Below, in pieces: positions 1 to 11,624 of a stretch of 64,000 nt of DNA. The notes below the pieces were generated by a model. That model had not been told where the DNA came from. It was given only the letters and a program-made list of their open reading frames with translations, and ran no database searches. Numbering within the stretch: the stretch's first letter is position 1; each line of letters begins with the position of its first letter. A program made the position numbers and the translations under genes. The DNA is from Victivallaceae bacterium (GTDB lineage: Bacteria; Verrucomicrobiota; Lentisphaeria; Victivallales; Victivallaceae): contig JAQUTL010000007.1 in NCBI GenBank assembly GCA_028709805.1, positions 37,034-101,033 of the forward strand. Reading direction: 5' to 3'.

Positions 1-2068
1 GCGAAGCCATTGTCTCCTCGTCATGCTTCTGAAACTGCTCGATGTCTCCGCTTCCCGCAAAAAGCTCGGCGTTGTTCCGTCCGACAATTTCAGAGCGCGA
101 CATTCCGGCGAACCGTTCAAAGGCCTCGTTGACCATGACATAGCGGAAGTCTTTGCCGGCGTCTTTCGCAAAAAACAGAAACGGCAGCGAATTGACCACC
201 GTGTTCCACAACTCCATGTTTGACTGAAGCTTGCCGGCTCCGCGAATCACCTCGGTCACCTCCTGGATCGCCCCGAAAACCATCATGGCCTTTGACGGCC
301 GGCTCCGGTCCACGCTGCCGATGGAGCGGAAATAACGCAGCTCGCCGTTGTAGTCGGAGCGGTAGACGATGGACACCTGGTCCGCCTGACCGGAGAGCAG
401 CCGGCTGAACTGGCCGCCGAAAAGTTCAATGTCCTCTTTGAATATCCACCGGTTCCACGGCACCGGAACGCCGTCCTCAAACGCCCACATCTCCGGAAAA
501 AGTTTTGATCCGGTTATCTCTCCGGTGTCGATATTATATTCTATGGTGGCGGTACGGGTAAAATCGGCGCAGTAATCAAAGAGCCGCTTCAAGCGCTCGG
601 AGTCGCAGCCGCCGCTGTCCGGAAGGTGACGGCAAACCAGAATGACGCCGAGCATCACCCCGGCCTTGTCGCGTATCGGAGCCGCGCCGCAGGAGACCCG
701 GCGGCGATGGCCGTCAAGTGAAATCAGATCGCCGTCGAACTTGGTTTCGGCGGCGGCGCCGGACTTCAGCGCGGTAGAGACCGGCGAGGGCAGCGGACTG
801 TCGTTCTCATGATCGACAAGTCGCAGTATGGAATCGGCCGCGGTTCCCTTCACATCACCCATCCGGCAGCCGACCAGTTCTTCAGCCGCGCTGTTCATTA
901 CAGTTATCCGGCCGTCGCGGTCGGTGGCGATGACCGCGTCGCCGATGCTGCGCAGAATAAGCTGAAAACGTTCGGAGGAGTCCTGAGCCGACTGTATGGC
1001 TGCTTCAAGCTCGGAAACATCGATCGCGGCTCCCAGCAGGAGGCGGGTGCCGTCGCAGTCGAGAAATGGACGCCGGATTATTTTGCACACCACCGGAGCG
1101 CCGTCGTCGCGGCGGAACCTGAACATTTTTTCCAGCGCGGCGCCCGGCGAGGTCATAGCCTCCTCGTCGTCGCGGCGCAGGGCGGACGCCACATTTTTCG
1201 GGAAAATCTGGAAATCATCCGAACCGACCACACCACCCTCCGAGCGCCGGAAGAAACTGTGCGTATTGCGGTTGGCGAAAACATAACGGTAATTATTGTC
1301 GACGTCTTTAGCGTAAATGCAGATCGGCAGCGAATTTATGACTATATCCCACATCCGGGTGTTTTTGCGCAGCTGTGCGGTCAGCTCTTCGGCCTTGCGC
1401 CGGGCATCCTGAAGCTCGGTATTGTCGTTGGCGGACCAAATGACGGAGTTTTCTCCGAACAATCCGGCATCAAGCGGCGAAAAAGTCACCGACCGTTTGA
1501 CTCCGTTGCATTCATAATCAATGGTGCGTTCACGGCCGTCGGCCAGTACCGCGTCCACGGCTGCACGGAATTTTACCGCATCCACATCCGGCAGCTCTTC
1601 AATCCTGCGGTAATCCTCCACCCGGCCGTCACTCTGCGAGAAGAGAATTTCACCGCGCCGGCCGCAGACGCCGATGCGCCCCGGCAGCGCGCGGTAAAAC
1701 CGCATCGCCCGCCGCGCCGCACGGCGAACCGCAAGCGTGTAGCCACCGAAAATCCCGGCCAGCAATAGAACCACGAGGCCGAGCAGCAGCAAATCGTCCC
1801 TATGGCCATGCCACAACGCAACCGGATCAAGCGAAATAAGGCTGCCGCCGGAGATTTTTTCCCGACCGTCCTCCGGTCGGCATCGGCGGTCAGCCACGGA
1901 CCGGTCGATTGCTGCCGCCGACACAGCCTGACCGGCGGCGCCGTTCATGATTTGTGTTGTTTCGGGCGCGGCGGCGCTCCGCCCGTCCGGCGGCAGCAGC
2001 ACCTGACCCGCCGCAACCGCGGAGACACTCAGCAGCAAACAGCATAACAGCTTGCGGACGTCATTCAT
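1..2068 (-). CDS. Multi-PAS membrane sensor protein, 3' end outside window
   Basis: The frame is open from ATG at 2068 to the window edge (689 codons), so the C-terminus and any kinase, cyclase or GGDEF output domain is missing. A signal-like hydrophobic N-terminus (LLCCLLLSVSAVAAG) is followed by about 70 residues that should be periplasmic, then a membrane helix at about 91-113. The cytoplasmic part holds at least four PAS-like units. Two are clearly homologous: MWDIVINSLPICIYAKD at about 210 and LWNTVVNSLPFLFFAKD near the truncated end. A canonical PAS lies between them (GDAVIATDRDGRITVMNSA). The ATG is preceded by GGAGGAGG. The family is sensory; the ligand and output are unknown. A histidine kinase is the likeliest complete form. 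Confidence 0.8.
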   Translation of the reverse strand, partial: MNDVRKLLCCLLLSVSAVAAGQVLLPPDGRSAAAPETTQIMNGAAGQAVSAAAIDRSVADRRCRPEDGREKISGGSLISLDPVALWHGHRDDLLLLGLVVLLLAGIFGGYTLAVRRAARRAMRFYRALPGRIGVCGRRGEILFSQSDGRVEDYRRIEELPDVDAVKFRAAVDAVLADGRERTIDYECNGVKRSVTFSPLDAGLFGENSVIWSANDNTELQDARRKAEELTAQLRKNTRMWDIVINSLPICIYAKDVDNNYRYVFANRNTHSFFRRSEGGVVGSDDFQIFPKNVASALRRDDEEAMTSPGAALEKMFRFRRDDGAPVVCKIIRRPFLDCDGTRLLLGAAIDVSELEAAIQSAQDSSERFQLILRSIGDAVIATDRDGRITVMNSAAEELVGCRMGDVKGTAADSILRLVDHENDSPLPSPVSTALKSGAAAETKFDGDLISLDGHRRRVSCGAAPIRDKAGVMLGVILVCRHLPDSGGCDSERLKRLFDYCADFTRTATIEYNIDTGEITGSKLFPEMWAFEDGVPVPWNRWIFKEDIELFGGQFSRLLSGQADQVSIVYRSDYNGELRYFRSIGSVDRSRPSKAMMVFGAIQEVTEVIRGAGKLQSNMELWNTVVNSLPFLFFAKDAGKDFRYVMVNEAFERFAGMSRSEIVGRNNAELFAGSGDIEQFQKHDEETMAS

Positions 2069-2193
2069 TTTCCACGCTCCTCCTCCCGGATGCCGGCAGC
2101 GCAGCGCCGTCTCCGCGGAAAAAATCAAAGACAACAATACCGCTTAAAACATGCGGCGATAATTTAACGCCGACCAATATAATTTACAACCCG

Positions 2194-2433
2194 TCAGTTC
2201 CGGTGCTTGCGCAAAATACACATCGAATTGCAGCGCGGACAGCGGGCAACGTTCATCTGATCCTTGACAATAAAGGAATGATGACAATTATCGCAGGTGA
2301 AAAGTTTTCCTTTGCTTAATTCCCAGTCGGCGCGCCGCTTGCGCCCGGCCTCCCGCAGCCAGAGAAAAACCAGTACGGCCAGCCATATCGCTGAATAAAA
2401 CAGCAGTGCTTCCGCCAGCGTAAGTTTCAGCAT
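2194..2433 (-). CDS. Small zinc-ribbon membrane protein
   Basis: A 79-residue protein with an N-terminal membrane helix (residues about 7-25) followed by a basic stretch and a C-terminal CxxC...CxxC zinc ribbon (CDNCHH and CPRCNSMC). This layout places a metal-binding knuckle on the cytoplasmic side of the membrane. The gene starts 6 bp after the stop of the TonB-like gene with an AAGGAG box, so it is the last gene of the ExbB-ExbD-TonB-like unit. I do not recognise a named family. It may stabilise or regulate the neighbouring complex, but that is inference from position only. Confidence 0.65.
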   Translation of the reverse strand: MLKLTLAEALLFYSAIWLAVLVFLWLREAGRKRRADWELSKGKLFTCDNCHHSFIVKDQMNVARCPRCNSMCILRKHRN

Positions 2434-2439
2434 TCCCGG

Positions 2440-3153
2440 TCACTCCTTCCGCCAGCGGACATTGATCTGGCGGCGTCCGTCGCGCTTGGTGGAACGCAGC
2501 ACCGCGCCCACCGCCCAGTTCTCCAGTTCCGGAATGCCGCAGCCGCGCAGCACGGTTATCCGCGGCAGTCCGCCGTCCGCTCCGAAGGAAATCATAATAT
2601 TCGACTCGGCCGCCGTTATTTTCTCCAGCAACGGACGCAGCGCGGCCGGAAATTCGCACTTTTCCGGAACGCCGTCCACATCGATCAGCGGAAATTCGAC
2701 CTTCCCGTCGGGTTGCCTCCTTAACAACGCCGCGCTGCAGAGCGGCAGCGGCGACCGGTCAGAAACCGGCGCGACAAGTTTCAAATCAACTCCGGTTTCC
2801 AGCGGCGGCGGTTGCGGCACGTTTTCCGCCGCCCGGTATTCCGGCGGCGGCAGCGCGGCGCGAAAATCAGGAGTTCGCATCACATAACTGAACCCGATAT
2901 TCTGCGAACCGGCGGCAAAGGCGGACGGATCGTTTCCGGCCAGATATCCGGCCAGCTCCTGACTCCAAGCCTCCGGCATCGCGTCAAAATCCCACAGTCT
3001 CACCGGCGGCAGCGCCGCCTCCGACGCCTTGACCACCGGCCGGTCGGCCTTGAATCCGCACAACAGCAACCCGTGAAACGCCAACGCGACAAGCAGCGCG
3101 GCAATCACTTCATTCCGGCGGAAATGCCGGTCGCTGTAATGACTTTCGATCAT
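2440..3153 (-). CDS. TonB-like energy-transducer protein
   Basis: A 237-residue protein with a short cytoplasmic head, one N-terminal membrane helix (about 17-35), a proline-containing middle (PPPEYRAAENVPQPPPLE) and a C-terminal alpha/beta segment ending in INVRWRKE, the layout of TonB/TolA proteins. The C-terminal segment (GLPRITVLRGCGIPELENWA) resembles the TonB_C pattern in which a pair of strands leads to a final strand. It overlaps the upstream exbD by 4 bp and ends 6 bp before a small zinc-ribbon gene. It would link the ExbB/ExbD proton channel to an outer-membrane partner or to envelope integrity (Tol-like). Sequence identity to TonB is weak, so the call leans on context. Confidence 0.7.
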   Translation of the reverse strand: MIESHYSDRHFRRNEVIAALLVALAFHGLLLCGFKADRPVVKASEAALPPVRLWDFDAMPEAWSQELAGYLAGNDPSAFAAGSQNIGFSYVMRTPDFRAALPPPEYRAAENVPQPPPLETGVDLKLVAPVSDRSPLPLCSAALLRRQPDGKVEFPLIDVDGVPEKCEFPAALRPLLEKITAAESNIMISFGADGGLPRITVLRGCGIPELENWAVGAVLRSTKRDGRRQINVRWRKE

Positions 3154-3617
3154 TGAAACACTGTCTGTCTGGTTCCGGGCCGCGGCATTGAAGCGCGAAT
3201 CACCGGCAGGTTGGCCCGCAGCGCAAGCGCCTCGATCTCAAACGCATCGCCGTACGGCACGCGACGGTCGCAGTAAATCACGATCCCCGCATTGGAATGG
3301 TTCAGGCCAAGCCCGGCCAGCTCGGCTTTCAACGTGTCCAGCGTAACCTGCTTGTTGTTGAAATAGATCAGATTGCCGCGCGGCGACCACGCCACCGTGA
3401 TGATGTGCCGCTCCAGCATTCCGGAGGAATAACCGCCGTCCGACCGGGGAAGCTCCACCTGAACTCCGGAAATCTGGATGAACGAACTCGACAGCAGGAA
3501 AAACAGCAGCAGAATAAAGAACACGTCCACCATCGGAGTCAGATCCGGTCGGCCGTGAAACATTTTAAGCGACGAGCGTATTTTGCGCTCATGAATCGCA
3601 GTTCCGTCGAGTTTCAC
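3150..3617 (-). CDS. exbD: ExbD/TolR family proton-channel protein
   Basis: A 155-residue biopolymer transport protein of the inner membrane. The N-terminal cytoplasmic segment ends in DLTPMVDVFFILLLFFLLSS, the single membrane helix that carries the conserved aspartate used for proton translocation in ExbD and TolR. A periplasmic domain follows with the typical pattern of a short beta strand, helix and strand (VTLDTLKAELAGL, then GIVIYCDRRVPYG). It starts one base after the exbB stop and overlaps the TonB-like start by 4 bp, so the three genes are translationally coupled. Choosing between ExbD and TolR is not possible from sequence alone. The adjacent TPR protein favours a Tol-Pal-like role. 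Confidence 0.9.
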   Translation of the reverse strand: MKLDGTAIHERKIRSSLKMFHGRPDLTPMVDVFFILLLFFLLSSSFIQISGVQVELPRSDGGYSSGMLERHIITVAWSPRGNLIYFNNKQVTLDTLKAELAGLGLNHSNAGIVIYCDRRVPYGDAFEIEALALRANLPVIRASMPRPGTRQTVFQ

Positions 3618-4286
3618 TTACTCTTCCCCGTTGTTTACGGCGATTGTCGTCGTACGATTGTCGCTTCCGGTGGCGTGCTGCTCAAAAAACTTCTTCATCT
3701 CGCGCGCCGCCTTTTCCATGTCCAGCGTCATCGCGTCCACCCTGGACACCAGATAATTGTATGCCACATAGCAGGGAATCGCCACCGCCAGACCGGCCGC
3801 CGTGGTCAGCAGCGCCATGTTGAGCGAGCCGGAAAGCACCGTGCTGGTCAGATGGGTCGATTCGGCTGCGGCCACCGTCTGAAACAGCCGGATCATCGCC
3901 AGCACCGTGCCGAAAAGCCCGAGCAGCGGGGCGACATAGCCGATCGTGCCCAGCACCGGGAGGTTGCGCTCCAGCTTGGGGACTTCGGTCAACGCCGCCT
4001 CTTCCGCCGCAACATCAAGTTCGCGGTCACCGCGCTCGCAGGCCAGAATCATCGCGGTCAACACCCGCGCCGCCGGACCGGGCGTATGGTCGCACAGACT
4101 GATCGCTTCGATGAAGCCGTCGCGCCGCAGAACGTTGGTCAACCCCTTCATCAGCTCGTCCACCTTGATCTGGTCGCGGTGAAACTGAAACCACTTTTCC
4201 AGAAAGACATACACCGCGATCAAACTGGACAGCAGTATCAGCCACATCACCGGCCCGCCGTCACGCATTAATTCAAAAAACAACAT
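3618..4286 (-). CDS. exbB: ExbB/TolQ/MotA family proton-channel protein
   Basis: A 222-residue inner-membrane protein with three membrane helices: VMWLILLSSLIAVYVFLEKW near the N-terminus, and the long C-terminal pair around GTIGYVAPLLGLFGTVLAMI and ALLTTAAGLAVAIPCYVAYN. The G-T-V and T-A-A-G-L-A-V-A-I-P signatures are diagnostic of the MotA/TolQ/ExbB family. With ExbD it forms the proton-motive-force-driven motor that energises the TonB-like partner encoded downstream. A 95-bp gap separates it from the upstream TPR gene. Assignment to the family is secure. Assignment to ExbB rather than TolQ is provisional. Confidence 0.92.
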   Translation of the reverse strand: MLFFELMRDGGPVMWLILLSSLIAVYVFLEKWFQFHRDQIKVDELMKGLTNVLRRDGFIEAISLCDHTPGPAARVLTAMILACERGDRELDVAAEEAALTEVPKLERNLPVLGTIGYVAPLLGLFGTVLAMIRLFQTVAAAESTHLTSTVLSGSLNMALLTTAAGLAVAIPCYVAYNYLVSRVDAMTLDMEKAAREMKKFFEQHATGSDNRTTTIAVNNGEE

Positions 4287-4381
4287 GCTTTATCTCCTGT
4301 AGTATAATTTCATCCGTCAAGCGGACGCCTCCCACTCCGCCGCGGCGGTTCCGGGCGGACGGCGACACCGCGTTTACCAAA

Positions 4382-7000
4382 TCAGCGTTTTTCCTTGTCT
4401 TCCCCGGTCTCTTCGGGATTTTTCACACCTTCCGCCTCCGGCGCGGCAAGTTTTGCCGCCGCCCGGATAAGACTTTTCTGCTCCTCAAAATCATTCGGCG
4501 GCGGCAGCGCAAGCTTCCCGGCCGCTTCAACTGTTTTCCCGGCCGCCTCCAGATCGTCCGCCGTGCCGCCGGACAGTTGAAGACTCACCAGCAGCCGCAC
4601 CGCCTCGCGCACCCACACCGCCTCTTCCGATGTCATTGCCGGCCACGCCGCCGCTTCGGTAAGCAGCTCGCGACAGAGCTTTTCCGCCGCCGCGCGGTCG
4701 CCGCGTTCGGCCTGCGCCGCGGCAAGTTTGAAGGTACTCTGACAATATACCAAACCACTTTTCGGCGAACGTTCCAACACCTGTTGATAATACACCGCCG
4801 CGCCCTCAAGTTTACGGGCATCGTGTTCCAGCATTCCGGCATTATAATAGCTGTCGGCCACCCGGCCGAGCGCGGCCACGGCGAATTCGCCGTCCGGAGC
4901 CTGTTCGCCGGCGAGTTTGAAACAACGCTCGGCGGCCGGATAGTCGCCGAATTTCATATTGATATCGCCCAGCGCAAAATTGCTTTTGGCGCGCAGCTGC
5001 ACCGGAGCGTCGGACTCCGCGACCTGGGTATACAGCGGAACCGCCGCTTCGTCGTCTCCCAGCAGCGAAAACAGCACGGCCCGCTCAAACCTGATCTGCT
5101 CCACCACCTTGGCCGGAAATTTTCCATATTTTTCCATCATTTCGTCCAGCAGCGCCGCCGCCGCCGGATAGTCCTGCGCCAGCTTCAGAAGGTCGACCCG
5201 CCACAGCAATGCGCCGATGGTATATTCCGAGTCCGGATAATCCCGCCGCAACCGGGCGATCAATTTGTCCATTTCCGCCGAATGGTTCTGGAGATATTCC
5301 GCGTAGACCGCCAGATAGAGCGCGTGCGTGGCATACTGATTCCGCGGATAACGGTCGGCCAGCAGTTGAAAAAGCTCGGCGGCGCGGGCGCAGTCGGAGG
5401 AGTTGAACGCCAGATTGCCGGCCGAATAAAGCGCGTCCGGCGCCGCGTCGGAAAAACTCCACAGATTGGCAAACGCAGCATAGGCGTTGACGGCGTTCTG
5501 AATGTCTCCTGACGTTTCAAGCAGCCGAGCCTCCGCGAAGGCGCCTTTCGGCCGCCATTCGTCCACCCCCTGATTCTTCAATATAGCGGCGGTGGCGAGC
5601 GCCGAACGGTAATCCTTCAGCTCCTGCTGCGCCAGCATCAGCACATGCAGCGCCGGAAAACGGCAGGCCGTATTGTCACGCGCGGCGGCGCCGGCAAACT
5701 GCGCACAGCGCTCATAGTCGCCGGCGCGGTACAGATATTCGGCCATCAGCAGATTGCCGTCCGCCTTGGCAACGGCGTCCTGACCGTTGGCGATGACGAA
5801 ATTAAGCAGCGCTTCCACTTCGGATGAATTGCCGGCGCGTCCGTTGACCGCGGCGCCTTCGCGGGCGGCGGCCAGCCTAACCGTCATCGGCGCGGAACCG
5901 TCGTCCGCCAGACTGCGATAGATCGCGGCGGCGCCGGAATAGCGCTCCGAACGGTTGAGCAGATGGGCAAGCTGAAGTTTATTGTCAAATCTGGCGGCGT
6001 CATCGGGAAAATAAGCTAAATAGCGATTCATCGCCTCCGCCGCCTCGTCGGTCAATCCGGCCGCCGAGCATCCGTCGATCAGCAGCATCAGCGCGTATTT
6101 GCGCTCGGCCATTCCGGGCGCCGCGGCAAACGCTTCGCGCCAGAAGTGAATGACCTCATCCGGCTTGCCGGCCGAACCTGAATAGCGGCCGAGCGCCAGC
6201 GCCAGATCGTAGCGCAGCCGGTCGGGACCGGTCGCCTCCGGCAGTTTTGCAAACTGGGCCGCCGCTTCGCTGAACCGCTTTTCGCCAACTGCCTGACGTA
6301 TCTTCAGCAGCTCAAGCCGGCTGCCATCCGCCGCGCTAAGTTTTTCCGAAGCGGCAAATTCGGATATTTTTTTCTGACTGTCAATCAGTTCATCCGCACT
6401 CTGAAGCGCATAAATCTCACGGAATTTCGCCTCGCCGTCCTGTTTCCCGTCCGCGAGAAGCCGATAGACGCCAACCGCGTCGATATATTTTCCCTGCCGC
6501 ATCAGCGCCTCGCCCAAGGCAAAAGCCACCGGAGTATAAAGCGACTCCGGTAGTCCGGCGTTGGCCAGCAGCCCGGAAAGCATTTCCGCCGCACCGGTAA
6601 AATCGCCGCGCACCATCATGATGTCGGCCTCAAGCAGCTTGCCGGTCAGCGGATCGGCGCCGCCGTTGCCGGCGATAAACTGCCGCCACTCCAGTTCAGC
6701 GCCGGCGGCGTCACCCTGCTGAAGCCGCAGATTTACCAGCCGGACGGCGCCGTCCAGAATCGCATTGCCGTCGCCTCTGGCCTGCGCCGCGCTGATGTAT
6801 GCCCGGTAGTCCTTTTCAGCAACGGTAAAATCACCAAGCGCCAGCGCCATATCGGCACGCTGCCGCATCGGATAACTCCCCGCGTCCACCACCGCCTCCG
6901 GCAGTGATGCCGCCGGAGCGTCGCCGGACTCCGCCGCATACCCGACGGCCGCCGCAACACAAACCGCTCCCGCCGCCGCGATTTTATACCAGCTTCCCAT
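4382..7000 (-). CDS. Large exported TPR-repeat protein
   Basis: An 872-residue protein with a Sec signal peptide (MGSWYKIAAAGAVCVAAAVGYAAES, cleavage after about residue 23). The rest is an almost continuous array of tetratricopeptide-type helical hairpins, seen as repeated A-x3-Y/F-x-G-x-Y/F patterns such as ALGDFTVAEKDYRAY, YIDAVGVYRLLADG and FGDYPAAERCFKLAG. It ends in a charged tail (EETGEDKEKR). It lies directly upstream of ExbB-ExbD-TonB-like genes, much as CpoB/YbgF TPR proteins accompany Tol-Pal, so a periplasmic scaffold that works with that motor is the best guess. It is far longer than CpoB. No catalytic motif is visible. Confidence 0.8.
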   Translation of the reverse strand: MGSWYKIAAAGAVCVAAAVGYAAESGDAPAASLPEAVVDAGSYPMRQRADMALALGDFTVAEKDYRAYISAAQARGDGNAILDGAVRLVNLRLQQGDAAGAELEWRQFIAGNGGADPLTGKLLEADIMMVRGDFTGAAEMLSGLLANAGLPESLYTPVAFALGEALMRQGKYIDAVGVYRLLADGKQDGEAKFREIYALQSADELIDSQKKISEFAASEKLSAADGSRLELLKIRQAVGEKRFSEAAAQFAKLPEATGPDRLRYDLALALGRYSGSAGKPDEVIHFWREAFAAAPGMAERKYALMLLIDGCSAAGLTDEAAEAMNRYLAYFPDDAARFDNKLQLAHLLNRSERYSGAAAIYRSLADDGSAPMTVRLAAAREGAAVNGRAGNSSEVEALLNFVIANGQDAVAKADGNLLMAEYLYRAGDYERCAQFAGAAARDNTACRFPALHVLMLAQQELKDYRSALATAAILKNQGVDEWRPKGAFAEARLLETSGDIQNAVNAYAAFANLWSFSDAAPDALYSAGNLAFNSSDCARAAELFQLLADRYPRNQYATHALYLAVYAEYLQNHSAEMDKLIARLRRDYPDSEYTIGALLWRVDLLKLAQDYPAAAALLDEMMEKYGKFPAKVVEQIRFERAVLFSLLGDDEAAVPLYTQVAESDAPVQLRAKSNFALGDINMKFGDYPAAERCFKLAGEQAPDGEFAVAALGRVADSYYNAGMLEHDARKLEGAAVYYQQVLERSPKSGLVYCQSTFKLAAAQAERGDRAAAEKLCRELLTEAAAWPAMTSEEAVWVREAVRLLVSLQLSGGTADDLEAAGKTVEAAGKLALPPPNDFEEQKSLIRAAAKLAAPEAEGVKNPEETGEDKEKR

Positions 7001-7074
7001 GATCCGCCTCCGCGTCCCCCGCTTATAAAGTGGTCCGGACGGCCGACGGCCGATCCCGGACGCTTTCGCCTGCC

Positions 7075-8184
7075 CTACTCGACGTCTCCGGCCGGAAGCG
7101 CGGTCTCATCCACCGCCGCCGCCGTATCCGCGGCCGCCGACGAAGGCTCCGCCACCGCCATTTTTTCCGCCAGCTTTTCTCTTATCCGCGTCAGGATGCG
7201 CTCCTGAAGCTCACGGTCCGTCTCAAGCAGCGTCTTGGTGGCTTCGCGCCCCTGGGCAAGCTGTTCGCCGTCAAACGAGAACCACGAACCGCGCTTTTCG
7301 ACTATGTTCATGTCGCACCCAACGTCCAATATACTGCCGGCACGGGAAATACCCTGCGCGTAAGTGATGTCGAATTCCGCGGTCCGGAACGGCGGCGCCA
7401 TCTTGTTTTTCACCACCTTGACCCGGCAGCGGTTGCCGTTGGCCTCGCCGGAGGGATCCTTGAGTACCGCGATTTTCCGGATGTCAAGCCGGATCGACGC
7501 ATAAAATTTCAGCGCGTTGCCGCCGGTGGTGGTCTCCGGATTGCCGAACATCACCCCGATCTTTTCACGTATCTGATTGGTGAAAATGACGCAGGTGCGG
7601 CTCTTAGCCGCCGCTCCGGTGATCTTGCGCAGCGCCTGAGACATCAGCCGAGCCTGCAACCCCATATGGGAGTCGCCCATCTGCCCTTCAATTTCGGCCC
7701 GCGGCACCAGCGCCGCCACCGAGTCAACCACCAGCACGTCGATCGCGTTGCTGCGGATCAGCGAGTCGGCAATATTCAGCGCGTCTTCGCCGCAGTCCGG
7801 CTGCGAGATCAGCAGATCGTCGGTATTCACTCCGATCTTTTTGGCGTAAACCGGATCAACCGCGTGCTCCGCGTCGATAATCGCGCAGCTGCCGCCGGCC
7901 CGCTGGGCGTTGGCTATGACGTGAAGGCACAGCGTGGTCTTGCCGCTTGACTCCGGCCCGAATATTTCAATGATCCGGCCGCGCGGCAGACCGCCGATGC
8001 CCAGCGCCAGATCCAGCGACAGCGCTCCGGTGGAGATGATGGCCACTTCGCCGTAGCGTCCGGTGTCGCCCAGCCGCATGATCGCGCCTTTGCCGAATTC
8101 CTTTTCGATCTGACTTATCGTGATGGCCAAACTGCGCGCCCGGCTTTCAGCGGTCGGGTCGAGATTTTCCTTTTCCTTTGCCAT
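7075..8184 (-). CDS. recA: Recombinase RecA
   Basis: A 369-residue RecA of normal length. It polymerises on single-stranded DNA, drives homologous strand exchange and triggers LexA self-cleavage. Visible signatures are the Walker A loop GPESSGKT (about 76-83), Walker [16 protein letters not shown], loop L2 ([18 protein letters not shown]) and [11 protein letters not shown]. The C-terminus is acidic and alanine-rich, as is usual. The gene begins 20 bp after the end of gyrB and has no terminator or obvious promoter between, so the two seem co-transcribed, an uncommon pairing. No SOS-box-like palindrome is evident in the short gap. Confidence 0.98.
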   Translation of the reverse strand: MAKEKENLDPTAESRARSLAITISQIEKEFGKGAIMRLGDTGRYGEVAIISTGALSLDLALGIGGLPRGRIIEIFGPESSGKTTLCLHVIANAQRAGGSCAIIDAEHAVDPVYAKKIGVNTDDLLISQPDCGEDALNIADSLIRSNAIDVLVVDSVAALVPRAEIEGQMGDSHMGLQARLMSQALRKITGAAAKSRTCVIFTNQIREKIGVMFGNPETTTGGNALKFYASIRLDIRKIAVLKDPSGEANGNRCRVKVVKNKMAPPFRTAEFDITYAQGISRAGSILDVGCDMNIVEKRGSWFSFDGEQLAQGREATKTLLETDRELQERILTRIREKLAEKMAVAEPSSAAADTAAAVDETALPAGDVE

Positions 8185-8204
8185 GTTTTGCTGCTCCTCA
8201 GAGT

Positions 8205-10709
<2,505 letters not shown>

Positions 10710-10800
10710 TTAATATATATTAATACCATCTGTACTAATCAATAAGATACACGCAAACCGTTTTTTTACAAGTCCGCGGCGGACTTTAGCGCGGCTTTTT

Positions 10801-11388
10801 TCACGCCAGAATAACAGCGGACGGAATTGCGCCCTCGCGCAGGATTTTCGGCGCATCGCCGGTGGCGTCGACCACCGTGGAAGCCAGAGAATCCGCCGGC
10901 AGCGCGCCGCCGTCGATTGCCAGTTCGACCTCGCCGTCCAGCCCGGCCAATCCGGTCGCGCAGTCCAGCGCCGCCGGGGTTCCGGACAGATTGGCACTGG
11001 TGCTGGCCAAGGGCTCGCCGAGCAGCTTAAGAACCGCGAGTACCAGCGGGTGATCCGGCACCCGGACGCCGACGGTTCCGCCGGAGCGGTCGCGGCAAAT
11101 CACAGTAATACCTCCCGGCGTGAACCGCTCGAACAGGCGCCGCCCCAGATCGCTGACCACGGCGCCGTAGCGTTCAGCGGAAGCCATGTCGGGAGCGAAC
11201 ATGGCCAGCAGTTTGTTTTTGCAGCGGTGCTTCAAAGCGTAGATGCGTTCGCGGGCGGCGGCGTCATCCCAGCGGCAGACCAGTCCGTAAACGGTTTCGG
11301 TGGGCAGAAGCACCACCGCGCCGGGCCGCTTCAGCGCGTCCGCGCAGGCAGCGGCGACGTCGGAATGTGTTTGTGAAGAATATTTCAT
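10801..11388 (-). CDS. tsaC: L-threonylcarbamoyladenylate synthase (Sua5/YrdC/TsaC)
   Basis: A 195-residue YrdC-domain enzyme that makes threonylcarbamoyl-AMP from threonine, bicarbonate and ATP for the t6A37 modification of ANN-decoding tRNAs. The signature LPTETVYGL (about 29-37), the KHR...K segment (ALKHRCKNK), PGGITVI and the STSANLSG loop are all seen. Length fits the short TsaC form; the C-terminal Sua5 domain is absent. It stands alone between the gyrB promoter region and tRNA-Gly. The same window carries tcdA (19226-19957), which acts later in the same modification pathway, but the two are not linked. Confidence 0.93.
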   Translation of the reverse strand: MKYSSQTHSDVAAACADALKRPGAVVLLPTETVYGLVCRWDDAAARERIYALKHRCKNKLLAMFAPDMASAERYGAVVSDLGRRLFERFTPGGITVICRDRSGGTVGVRVPDHPLVLAVLKLLGEPLASTSANLSGTPAALDCATGLAGLDGEVELAIDGGALPADSLASTVVDATGDAPKILREGAIPSAVILA

Positions 11389-11413
11389 AAAGCCGGAATA
11401 TGTTTAAAAAAAA

Positions 11414-11487
11414 TGGAGCGGGTGACCGGAGTCGAACCGGCGTCGCCAGCTTGGGAAGCTGGAGCATGACCGTTTTGCTACGCCCGC
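11414..11487 (-). tRNA. tRNA-Gly (anticodon CCC)
   Basis: A 74-nt cloverleaf with encoded CCA. The anticodon arm is CCAGC-TTCCCAA-GCTGG, giving anticodon CCC, which reads GGG. The T arm is GCCGG-TTCGACT-CCGGT. The D arm has a 3-bp stem GCA/TGC around a loop containing GG. The acceptor is GCGGGCG paired with CACCCGC, which leaves a C-A mismatch at positions 6 and 67. The discriminator base is T, usual for bacterial tRNA-Gly. Confidence 0.95.
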
Positions 11488-11507
11488 ACAAATGCTACTG
11501 CGTTTAT

Positions 11508-11535
11508 AATATATCGCCGGTTTGTCAAAAATCAA
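11508..11535 (-). promoter_or_regulatory. Promoter for tRNA-Gly
   Basis: Read on the minus strand: TTGATT, 16-bp spacer, TATATT, ending 20 bp upstream of the mature tRNA 5' end. It has the same spacer and -10 as several other candidate promoters in this window. Confidence 0.55.
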
Positions 11536-11573
11536 ATAAAAAGCCGGCTTTTTTATTTTCACAACCAAACAAA

Positions 11574-11600
11574 TAAAAAACGCGCCGGATTTCCGGCGCG
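11574..11600 (-). terminator. Rho-independent terminator after pseudopilin gene
   Basis: On the minus strand CGCGCCGGA and TCCGGCGCG form a GC-rich hairpin with a short loop, followed directly by TTTTTT. It sits about 25 bp after the stop of the pseudopilin gene at 11625. Confidence 0.85.
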
Positions 11601-11624
11601 CCGCAGTTTTATTCTGAGAATCGG

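Noticed and set aside
809..1768. A 319-codon plus-strand frame
   Set aside because: It is antisense to the multi-PAS gene, which reads through without stop and shows clear PAS motifs.
11538..11553. Palindrome AAAAAGCCGGCTTTTT as a terminator
   Set aside because: A hairpin would need an A-U stem with a CCGG loop, which is weak, and the strong terminator at 11574-11600 already serves the gene.
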